Notes: a model not told the origin generated them from the letters alone. Counted from the first letter of the stretch, positions 1-5,207 are shown. The stretch is DNA of 5,690 nt from DAOUET01 sp034430155 (GCA_034430155.1 DAOUET010000095.1:1-5690); one strand, 5' to 3'. A program made the numbers and translations.

Positions 1-208
1 CCCGCATGGCTTCTAACAATGCTCGCAATTCGCGCTCCCGCGTAGTTGCCATATCCAGGTTTTGTGTCACCTGGATCAACTCGAGGGTCTCTGGCAGGTA
101 GAAGTCCACTTTGTAACCATCGGGTGTGGTGTAATAATAAATATCCTGCGTGCGCCGCCTGTAATGTGCCTCGCAGTTCTCTGAGGTCTTCTGGAAGCGC
201 GTCACCAG
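1..208 (-). pseudogene. Remnant of DUF4143-type AAA ATPase, C-terminal part (runs off left edge)
   Basis: The minus-strand frame with codons starting at 208, 205 and so on is open to the window edge. It contains RRRTQDIYYYTTPDGYKVDF, then LELIQV, then TRERELRALLEAM. This matches what I remember of the C-terminal DUF4143 region of ATP-binding proteins of the AAA type: a nuclease-like fold with the EVDF core, followed by LIQV and a TREREIRAL helix. These proteins are usually about 400 residues. Here the frame is closed upstream by TAA at 211-209, and no ATPase domain lies upstream, because the 852-residue gene begins its 3' end at 354. The homologous part starts near SEN (about position 190). 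I therefore call it a 5'-truncated relic. The true 3' end is outside the window, so its intactness there is unknown. A frameshifted gene rather than a deletion is possible. Confidence 0.55.
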
Positions 209-353
209 TTATACAGGTGAAGCACATGTTAATGGCAGGTGCTGATCCGATCACCCAGATGAGATTTCCACAATTAAGGCATTTCACTCCTCTCTTTTAG
301 GTTTCTACAGCATCCTTCAGTACGGTAGTCGTAATTTCCTCTTTGGTTTCCGT

Positions 354-2912
354 CTATGGTTTGTTCCCGTTCGTCACCAGCGTCAGGTAGACCCAGTACT
401 TGGGCAGCACTGTGGTCTGGCGGTAAACGCCGCCATTCAGCAGCTGGCCCAGGCCAGGGAATTCCGCAGCCAGCGAGCTCTTTGTATTGGGCGTGAGCAC
501 CCCACCGGGCGTGCCGATGTACAGCCTGGAGCGCTGCTCATCGCTAGCAGTCACCAGGGATATGTTGGTAAACGGTCGGGGCGTGCCCGCTAAGGCTTCC
601 CAATTCCAGGGGCTTTCCCACGTGCGGCACAGTCCCAGCTCGCATCCGGCATAAATGGAGTAAGGGCCCGCATTGGGCGCAGGCGGCATGATCACGAGGC
701 CAAATCCGCCAATTCCACCCGTGAGGGTGTCCGTATCGGGCAATTCCTGCCAGGTGACGCCGGCGTTGTGCGAGACAAACAAATTGGGTTGGGGATTGGT
801 GGTGGTGGCATAACTGTACAGCCGTACATAGACGGTGTTGGGCTGGTCTGGATGGGTTAGGATATCAACGATGTGAGCTGGTGGCAAAACGCCAGGGATG
901 GCAACCTCCGCCCAACTGTCGCCACCATCGATGCTGCGCCACAAACCCAGCCCGCGCGTGCCGGCGTAGATCAAGTTGCTGTCAGCGATATCAAACGCGA
1001 ACATGCGAACTTCTTTGATAGCTGGCGTTGGTCCCAGGTAAGTCCAGCTTTCGCCATAATTGTCGCTGGCATAAATACCGGCGGGTTCCTCGCCGGTATT
1101 GCAGTCAGCCGTCTTCTCGCAAAAGCCTGCCCCAGCCAGGATGCGCCCGGGTATATTCGGATGGGGAGCTACGGATACAACCTCGCCAATCCAGCCCGCC
1201 CACGGCGCAGGGATGGTCATGGGTACTTCATGCCAGGAGACTCCGCGGTCTTCGCTGATCTTCACACATGGCTGGTCAGTGCAGGCATCCCCCAAATACA
1301 ATCGCCCGGAGACGAAGGGGTCCGCCGCCAATAATACGCCTTTCGGCGCCCCTCCGCGGAATACATTCAGCTCCAGCCAGGAGAGGCCGCCGTCATCGCT
1401 GCGCAGGATGCCACGTTCATAGGTGTAGGCATAGATCGTATCGATCTCGCCGCGCGCCACGGCCAGCGAGCGCACCTGCAAGCCAGCCAGGCCTTCGTTT
1501 TTCTCCAGCCAGGTGGCGCCGCCATTCAGGCTTTTGACGACGCCCAAGACCGCAATTCCGGCATAGATGGTCTGATCATCCCCTGGAGTAAATGCAAAGG
1601 TTTTAATCTGGTTGATCCCATCATTGTTATCCATCACCGCATCCCAGATGGCACCCCCGTCGTCGCTGATATAGCCCCGGTCGCCGCCTGCCCAGATGGC
1701 GCCTGGTTTGAATGCCAGGGTCCAGATGGCGCCTGAGGGGGATTTTTCCGCGGTCAACTGCAGGGTATCCCAGGCAGTCAGTTCGTTGTTCTTGCTCTTA
1801 AAAAGGAGCACCGTTTGAGGCGGCTGGTATTCGGTATGCGGTACGACCCAGGCTTCATGGCTGCCGTAAGGGTTGAAATAGATGCGGCGCAGATTGCGAC
1901 CCAGGTCGAATGCCTCCTGCCAGTGCAGTCCACCATCGGAGGTTATGAAGATCTTGCCCTGGCGTGCGGCGGCTGCCATGATCGCCGGGTTCTGGGGGTG
2001 GAATGCCAGGTCCACCAGGTCGGTGTCGGTCAGGCCCGTATTGCGTTTCTCCCAGGTTTCACCATAATTCGCTGAATAGTATACACCGCCTTCGCCAGGT
2101 CCATAGGGCATAGTCTCGGCAGAGCCAGTAGCCAGGTATATAACCCCTGCCTGGGTGGGGTGCGGCACCGGATAGGACATATAAGCCCCGACCACCGGGA
2201 AGAATTCATCAAAGTAGAGCGTCCAGGTATGGCCCCCATCCATACTGCGCAGATTGTCCGCCTGCAGACCGCTGCCCCCGGTATAGATCACGTCTGGATC
2301 CTGGGCATCAAAAGCCAGGCGCGTGGGATTATCAAGCCTAACCATCGGTTCCCAGTGCCCGCCGCCGTCGAAGGTGGCAAAAGCGCCTACCTGGAAGATG
2401 ACCGCGTAAGCGGTGTCGGGTGCATCCGGGCGGATCAGGATTTGCTCCAACCGCCCGCCGTATGGACCCCCGGTGACCCAAACACCCAGCCCCTGGCTGA
2501 CGGTATAAGCGTCGGGCAAGGTAGCAGAACCCCCCTCCGGGTTAACCACCCTCAAAGAATAGACCCGCGGCACCAACCCCCAGGGTACACTGGCGGTGAG
2601 GGTGGTGGTGCTGACCCACTGCACATCCGGCAGGTCAGAATCACCTAGGTAAACTGAGGGTGGCGTGATGGGAAGCGTGTCAGACAAAATAGCGCTAAAG
2701 TTGGTACCGGTGATCGTGATGGTCGTGTTGATGTCATTAGGACCGGAGGCGGGATCGACGGTTATCAATGTTGGTGTGATCACCTCCCCAGACGCAGCCA
2801 TGGCAGGCACAAAATAGCCCGGGAGCGACCTTCCCGATGGCCTTAAACAGATAAAAAACGCAATCAATGCAAACAGGATCGTCATCCCGACGAGCAGCAA
2901 TCGTTTTGTCAT
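354..2912 (-). CDS. Secreted IPT/TIG and Asp-box (BNR/sortilin-like) beta-propeller protein
   Basis: This is an 852-residue predicted exported protein of unknown substrate. Residues 1-40 are a signal peptide: MTKR, a hydrophobic core at about 5-22, and a possible cleavage site near AMA-A 39/40. Residues about 45-138 resemble an IPT/TIG immunoglobulin-like domain (VDPASGP, then TITGTNFS). The rest is built of Asp-box motifs (S-x-D-x-G-x-x-W) starting near residues 180, 223, 280, 324, 416, 461, 505, 553, 616, 660 and 714. Interleaved HP-x-x-P and (I/L)YAG strands are typical of Ycf48/VPS10-like propellers. The eleven boxes suggest one large or two stacked propellers. Three close cysteine pairs (544/549, 598/604, 757/762) could be disulfide loops outside the cell. 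The C-terminus KYWVYLTLV resembles tails of secreted Chloroflexi proteins. The start is set by GGAGAGGA at 2926-2919, six bases before the ATG. No sialidase catalytic signature was recognised, so an enzymatic role is not claimed. It stands alone, with no operon partner visible. Confidence 0.9.
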   Translation of the reverse strand: MTKRLLLVGMTILFALIAFFICLRPSGRSLPGYFVPAMAASGEVITPTLITVDPASGPNDINTTITITGTNFSAILSDTLPITPPSVYLGDSDLPDVQWVSTTTLTASVPWGLVPRVYSLRVVNPEGGSATLPDAYTVSQGLGVWVTGGPYGGRLEQILIRPDAPDTAYAVIFQVGAFATFDGGGHWEPMVRLDNPTRLAFDAQDPDVIYTGGSGLQADNLRSMDGGHTWTLYFDEFFPVVGAYMSYPVPHPTQAGVIYLATGSAETMPYGPGEGGVYYSANYGETWEKRNTGLTDTDLVDLAFHPQNPAIMAAAARQGKIFITSDGGLHWQEAFDLGRNLRRIYFNPYGSHEAWVVPHTEYQPPQTVLLFKSKNNELTAWDTLQLTAEKSPSGAIWTLAFKPGAIWAGGDRGYISDDGGAIWDAVMDNNDGINQIKTFAFTPGDDQTIYAGIAVLGVVKSLNGGATWLEKNEGLAGLQVRSLAVARGEIDTIYAYTYERGILRSDDGGLSWLELNVFRGGAPKGVLLAADPFVSGRLYLGDACTDQPCVKISEDRGVSWHEVPMTIPAPWAGWIGEVVSVAPHPNIPGRILAGAGFCEKTADCNTGEEPAGIYASDNYGESWTYLGPTPAIKEVRMFAFDIADSNLIYAGTRGLGLWRSIDGGDSWAEVAIPGVLPPAHIVDILTHPDQPNTVYVRLYSYATTTNPQPNLFVSHNAGVTWQELPDTDTLTGGIGGFGLVIMPPAPNAGPYSIYAGCELGLCRTWESPWNWEALAGTPRPFTNISLVTASDEQRSRLYIGTPGGVLTPNTKSSLAAEFPGLGQLLNGGVYRQTTVLPKYWVYLTLVTNGNKP

Positions 2913-2918
2913 GATGAT

Positions 2919-2926
2919 TCCTCTCC
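2919..2926 (-). promoter_or_regulatory. Ribosome-binding site of the propeller gene
   Basis: GGAGAGGA reads on the minus strand six bases upstream of the ATG at 2912. It supports that start over the out-of-frame ATGs nearby. Confidence 0.7.
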
Positions 2927-3015
2927 GGCACGCGTAGCTTGCCCAAATATCCCCATCCTCCCATCAACTGCCTGTGTTCTGAAAGGTATGGTTCATAGGT
3001 TGATCAAGGAGAATT

Positions 3016-3174
3016 ATGAAAAATTTATTCCCCACCGAATACTACCAATGCACTATTTCTTCTGGGAAATTTATCGCCTTATTTGATCCAGGTGTACATT
3101 CATTATACTGTAAGGTAGCAGGGATTACGATGGATATTAGGAATACTTGCAGGAATGAAAAAATTTGTAATTAA
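3016..3174 (+). CDS. Possible 52-residue small protein, four cysteines
   Basis: This short plus-strand frame begins with ATG preceded by AAGGAG at 3006-3011, a strong Shine-Dalgarno match four bases before the start. It ends at TAA 3172-3174. The product starts MKNLFPTEYYQC and ends NEKICN. It has cysteines at residues 12, 32, 45 and 51, no signal peptide and no membrane segment. I do not recognise the family. The stretch is visibly AT-richer than the flanking genes and is the only apparent plus-strand gene in the window. It is divergent from the propeller gene (103 bases between the two starts), and a 20-base palindrome lies 36 bases after its stop. A chance ORF in AT-rich intergenic DNA is a real alternative; the ribosome-binding site is the main support. 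Confidence 0.35.
   Translation: MKNLFPTEYYQCTISSGKFIALFDPGVHSLYCKVAGITMDIRNTCRNEKICN
3102..3107 (-). promoter_or_regulatory. Possible -10 element upstream of the propeller gene
   Basis: A perfect TATAAT lies on the minus strand, about 190 bases upstream of the propeller ATG. The hexamer 17 bases upstream (TCGTAA) is a poor -35, so this is a weak call in a locally AT-rich stretch. The same bases on the plus strand offer TATACT with TTGATC 15 bases upstream, so the direction is ambiguous. Confidence 0.25.
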
Positions 3175-3210
3175 TGAACTACGTCACTGGGCTGACGCCG
3201 GCGCATGTAG

Positions 3211-3230
3211 GGGTGTGGCATGCCACGCCC
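3211..3230. repeat. 20-base inverted repeat (REP-like hairpin or terminator)
   Basis: GGGTGTGGCATGCCACGCCC is self-complementary across all ten base pairs with a single T-G wobble. As RNA it would form an eight-pair stem with a CATG loop. It is preceded by ATGTAG and followed by TTTCC on the plus strand. The T-run is too short for a convincing intrinsic terminator, but it could end transcription of the small ORF at 3016-3174. The GTAGGGG-hairpin-CCCC form resembles dispersed REP-like palindromes known from Chloroflexi and cyanobacteria; that comparison is from memory. Confidence 0.55.
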
Positions 3231-3250
3231 TTTCCAGATTTCGTTCTACG

Positions 3251-3305
3251 TAAAAGATCCTCAACCCGTCTCCTTCTATCGAGATCCTCAGCCCGTCCCC
3301 GGGCG
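3251..3305. repeat. 55-base direct repeat, copy A (two GATCCTCAGCCCGTCC units)
   Basis: This copy matches 3679-3733 at 51 of 55 positions, in the same orientation. It contains two copies of an 18-base unit, GATCCTCAACCCGTCTCC (3256-3273) and GATCCTCAGCCCGTCCCC (3283-3300), starting 27 bases apart. The second runs into a small hairpin: GCCCG 3291-3295, loop TCCC, CGGGC 3300-3304. Confidence 0.85.
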
Positions 3306-3324
3306 AAGGTATATATCTCCTAAT

Positions 3325-3347
3325 GATCCCAAGCCCGTCCCCGGGCG
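3325..3347. repeat. Additional single copy of the 18-base unit with hairpin
   Basis: GATCCCAAGCCCGTCCCC at 3325-3342 is a variant of the same unit. It again extends into the GCCCG-TCCC-CGGGC hairpin (3333-3346). It begins 42 bases after the preceding unit, so it is not in phase with the 27-base spacing of the paired units. Confidence 0.75.
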
Positions 3348-3455
3348 GTCGGGGAGCCTGGTCTACGCGCCCGTTTTTTATTTCAACTTTCAATTGAATG
3401 TTCTTTGTTCGCCATCATTGATTATTGAGCGGCGTTCTTGGTCCCATTTCGTAAT

Positions 3456-3620
3456 TTATCTAAACAGAAAAAAGGTAATGACGAAAGGGGCGACCGCGGT
3501 GCCTAAGCCCAATAGGGAGAGTGCTATTCCGGTTGCCTTCCTACGCTTGGTCACCAAAAGCAATCCCAACACTAATAGCGAAGCCCCCAGGGCAACCATT
3601 CCAAGAGCAATTGGGTTCAT
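3456..3620 (-). CDS. Small membrane protein, 54 residues, two transmembrane helices
   Basis: The minus-strand frame runs from ATG at 3620-3618 to TAA at 3458-3456. The product begins MNPIALGMVALGASLLVLG. Residues about 3-23 form one hydrophobic helix, TKRRK (24-28) is a short positively charged loop, and residues about 31-53 form a second helix ending FFLFR. The positive-inside rule puts the loop in the cytoplasm. AGGAGG at 3636-3631 lies ten bases before the ATG, a usable though slightly long spacing. The coherent helix-loop-helix pattern and the ribosome-binding site make it a likely real gene. No family is recognised and no function is proposed. It is transcribed alone, sandwiched between the two 55-base repeats, and no convincing promoter was found. 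Confidence 0.6.
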   Translation of the reverse strand: MNPIALGMVALGASLLVLGLLLVTKRRKATGIALSLLGLGTAVAPFVITFFLFR

Positions 3621-3678
3621 AATTTCTCGGCCTCCTATAATTTCTGAATGCGCGACTGATCATTAACGATGGGTGATC

Positions 3679-3733
3679 TAAAAGATCCTCAGCTCGTCCC
3701 CTTCTATCGAGATCCTCAGCCCGTCCTCGGGCG
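3679..3733. repeat. 55-base direct repeat, copy B
   Basis: This is the second copy of the repeat at 3251-3305, with four substitutions. Units are at 3684-3701 and 3711-3728, again 27 bases apart. The terminal hairpin (GCCCG 3719-3723, CGGGC 3728-3732) keeps its stem while the loop changes from TCCC to TCCT. It lies between the small membrane gene and the tRNA-Ser-like sequence. Confidence 0.85.
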
Positions 3734-3739
3734 CTTAAA

Positions 3740-3784
3740 GTAAATCCAAAAGCGGAGAGGGTAGGATTCGAACCCACGGTGGCC
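3740..3784. repeat. 45-base direct repeat at tRNA 3' end, copy 1 (possible attachment site)
   Basis: This copy matches 5099-5143 at 38 of 45 positions without gaps. It includes the T arm, part of the acceptor stem and about 13 bases beyond the tRNA 3' end. Because the match continues outside the tRNA, the two copies probably share descent rather than only tRNA family resemblance. The spacing is 1,359 bases and the interval carries the 338-residue gene. Confidence 0.6.
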
Positions 3785-3840
3785 AGGAGGACCAGGACGG
3801 TTTTCGAGTCCGTCCCGTAATATCTCCTCTATGCCTCTGC
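3753..3840 (-). tRNA. tRNA-Ser(CGA)-like, 5' half degenerate, probably a pseudo-tRNA
   Basis: Minus-strand 3816-3753 is a clear class II tRNA 3' portion. The anticodon loop CTCGAAA (3808-3802) carries anticodon CGA for serine. The anticodon stem has four pairs plus an A-A mismatch at 31/39. The long variable arm spans about 3796-3778. The T arm with GTTCGAATC covers 3777-3761, followed by the acceptor strand CCTCTCC (3760-3754) and discriminator G 3753. An 88-base molecule would start at 3840 with GCAGAGG, pairing six of seven with the 3' strand. However, the 8-9 positions read CA instead of the near-universal T at 8, and the D stem (TAG/CGG) barely pairs. No CCA is encoded. I read it as a tRNA whose 5' half was replaced or decayed. 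The stop codon of the neighbouring CDS lies inside it. Confidence 0.6.
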
Positions 3841-4845
3841 ACTGCCTCTATCACGGAATTCCGCAACCAGCTGTCGTACATGACCTTTTGACGCACCGTA
3901 GCTTACTATGACTGCATCGATCTCCCAATCCTCGTAGAGTTCCAGCGCACGTTTGATGGAATTGATGATCCATTGAATTTTGTTTCCAAACGCTCCTCCA
4001 CCAAGTAGGGTTAGAAACAGGCTTTTACTTCCTGTCCTTTGCGCGTTCAAGATCGACGCACAAATCGTCGCTTCGTAGGATGCTTCTAGCACCAGCCCTG
4101 CAAAGTCTTCCCACAAGTCAGACGGATGTCTGGAATACGCAACCGGCAAGGCGGAGCAATACACCTGGGAAACCTTATGGTCGGCATCCTTCAACGTTAC
4201 CTGTGTGTCTCTCTGGATGCCCACCCGCAGCAGTTTGCGCAGCTCGTCTATTTCCTCTTCACTGGAAGCACGAAGGCGCTCCGAGATTTCCTTTAACCCA
4301 CTCGCCGAAGCCAGAGCATAACCGTTACGCATCTCCCATAGACGGTTATTAGAATTTCCTAACGCTCTTCCCAGGTCAGCCAGGCAGTCGATCTGGTTGT
4401 TTTCCGATTGGCCGATCTGACCGTGAACTGGCACGAAGTAATTTCGATAGATCGTTCCCGCGCCCGCCGCTATGGCGCACGCCGGACCTTGTGTATGATC
4501 GTATTCATAAATACCTACCCCATGCTCGGGGATTGTGCTGGGAAACGCCATCTCCAGCAAGTTGAACTGGGAAGCTACTTGAAACAGTGCACCCGCGTTG
4601 GTTGCGTCCAAATGCAATTCCTGCACGTCTGCAACTAATTCATGGAGCGAAAGTAGACCGCCTCCGCTTGCAGCAGATCGGACGTATTCTCGTAGCTCGG
4701 CCAGGCTTGGTGTTTCCAACCGGCCGAAAGCCAATGTATTTCCATTGATAAGAGATGTCAGTGTTTCACCCTCAATGCTGATGTTCTTGCGAACCTGGTC
4801 TGGAGACCTCTCCTCAAAACCCATCAATTTTCCAAACCATGTCAT
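3829..4845 (-). CDS. Macro/PARG-like domain protein of uncharacterised family
   Basis: This is a 338-residue soluble protein with no signal peptide or membrane segment. Conserved-looking blocks are LFQVASQFNLLEM (87-99), TQGPACAIAAGAGTIYRNYF (118-137), QVYCSALPVAYS (227-238), LEASYEATICASI (253-265), FLTLLGGGAFGN (277-288) and VIVSYG (312-317). The FQVASQFN-LE block and the glycine-rich GGGAFGN loop, followed by a helix and a VxVSY strand, resemble the ADP-ribose-binding core of macro-domain/PARG proteins. From memory, the same block order occurs in uncharacterised proteins of protists, algae and large DNA viruses. An ADP-ribose or NAD-derivative role is therefore an inference, and the classical PARG QEE motif is not seen. 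AGGAGG at 4855-4850, four bases before the ATG, fixes the start. It is single-gene, bracketed by tRNA-end repeats, and its last codons overlap a tRNA-Ser relic, which suggests acquired cargo. Confidence 0.88.
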   Translation of the reverse strand: MTWFGKLMGFEERSPDQVRKNISIEGETLTSLINGNTLAFGRLETPSLAELREYVRSAASGGGLLSLHELVADVQELHLDATNAGALFQVASQFNLLEMAFPSTIPEHGVGIYEYDHTQGPACAIAAGAGTIYRNYFVPVHGQIGQSENNQIDCLADLGRALGNSNNRLWEMRNGYALASASGLKEISERLRASSEEEIDELRKLLRVGIQRDTQVTLKDADHKVSQVYCSALPVAYSRHPSDLWEDFAGLVLEASYEATICASILNAQRTGSKSLFLTLLGGGAFGNKIQWIINSIKRALELYEDWEIDAVIVSYGASKGHVRQLVAEFRDRGSAEA

Positions 4846-4849
4846 GTAT

Positions 4850-4855
4850 CCTCCT
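4850..4855 (-). promoter_or_regulatory. Ribosome-binding site of the macro-like gene
   Basis: A perfect AGGAGG lies on the minus strand, four bases upstream of the ATG at 4845. It overlaps an adjacent CCTGCAGG palindrome (4853-4860). Confidence 0.7.
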
Positions 4856-5098
4856 GCAGGGACCTCAAAACGAATTAATAGGAATGAAGAAAGTACAGGC
4901 AGAACCCAACTAGCAAGGGGATTATATTCCAGGTATCGGTTAGAAGCATGCCAACTTCAGAACCGAAATTGCTCTGCATATGTCTCGCGATATCTCAACA
5001 GATATCAATCAGTATGGATATCCAAGGAAATTCGCTTAAAGGCGAAATCGCCCGGCTATCACTGAGCGATCTTTATCGCAAATCGAAGATTTTCAATC
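4856..5098. other. Non-coding gap upstream of the macro-like gene
   Basis: No gene is supported here on either strand. The stretch holds three GATATC palindromes within 34 bases (4989-4994, 5001-5006, 5017-5022) and a short GGCG-AAAT-CGCC hairpin at 5041-5052. The first copy of a direct repeat ATCGCAAATC (5075-5084) is also here; its second copy at 5096-5105 runs into the tRNA-end repeat. These could be operator or recombination-related sites, but nothing assigns a role. Confidence 0.4.
4921..4926 (-). promoter_or_regulatory. Possible -10 element for the macro-like gene
   Basis: TATAAT reads on the minus strand about 76 bases upstream of the start codon, a plausible leader length. The best -35-like hexamer (TTGGCA) is 22 bases away, too far for a standard promoter. 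The call therefore rests on the -10 alone. Confidence 0.3.
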
Positions 5099-5143
5099 GC
5101 AAATCCCCAAGCGTAGCGGGTGGGATTCGAACCCACGGTGCCC
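5099..5143. repeat. 45-base direct repeat at tRNA 3' end, copy 2 (possible attachment site)
   Basis: This is the partner of 3740-3784, in the same orientation. The central 18 bases, GGATTCGAACCCACGGTG on the plus strand, are identical in both copies. It lies in the gap between the macro-like gene and the ChrB-like gene. Confidence 0.6.
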
Positions 5144-5160
5144 CTTCCGCCTCCGCAACT
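5112..5160 (-). pseudogene. tRNA 3'-end fragment (variable arm, T arm, acceptor strand)
   Basis: On the minus strand a complete T arm, GTGGGTTCGAATCCCAC (5136-5120), is followed by acceptor strand CCGCTAC (5119-5113) and G at 5112. No matching GTAGCGG 5' strand, D arm or anticodon arm lies upstream as far as the ChrB-like gene, so only the 3' part is present. The GC-rich bases up to about 5160 may be what is left of a class II variable arm. The T arm matches the tRNA-Ser relic at 3761-3777 closely, but the acceptor strands differ. It may be a mutated Ser fragment or may come from another tRNA. Confidence 0.55.
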
Positions 5161-5207
5161 TGAAGAAATCGCTGGATAGATTTATTGGTTGAGAATGACC
5201 TTCTGAT

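Noticed and set aside
46..300. 84-residue plus-strand ORF
   Set aside because: It is antisense to the DUF4143-like relic, has no ribosome-binding site and a composition typical of a shadow frame.
873..1537. Several overlapping plus-strand ORFs
   Set aside because: They are shadows of the propeller gene, rich in Arg, Pro and Ser, with no family resemblance.
1815..2648. Plus-strand ORFs of 61-162 residues and a 69-residue minus-strand ORF
   Set aside because: All lie inside the propeller gene in other frames, and the propeller frame shows the clear Asp-box repeats.
2737..2967. 76-residue minus-strand ORF overlapping the propeller start
   Set aside because: It is out of frame over the signal peptide and IPT region, and the ribosome-binding site serves the 2912 start.
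3220..3666. 148-residue plus-strand ORF with repeated DPQPVPGR peptides
   Set aside because: The peptide repeats are just translation of the 18-base DNA repeat. The rest is antisense to the small membrane gene, and no ribosome-binding site is present.
3251..3733. CRISPR array
   Set aside because: The 18-base units are irregularly spaced (27, 42 and 359 bases), the spacers are themselves repeated between clusters, and no cas gene is present.
3541..3777. 78-residue minus-strand ORF beginning MGSNPTLSAF
   Set aside because: GSNPTLSAF is the familiar artefact of translating a tRNA T arm and acceptor end. The frame starts inside the tRNA-Ser relic and crosses repeats.
4948..5163. 71-residue plus-strand ORF ending GGIRTHGAPSASAT
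   Set aside because: GGIRTHG is the well-known artefact of reading a tRNA T arm on the opposite strand. There is no ribosome-binding site or domain.
5112..5199. Complete tRNA gene
   Set aside because: Only the T arm and 3' acceptor strand are present. No 5' acceptor strand, D arm or anticodon arm could be found in the expected 90 bases.
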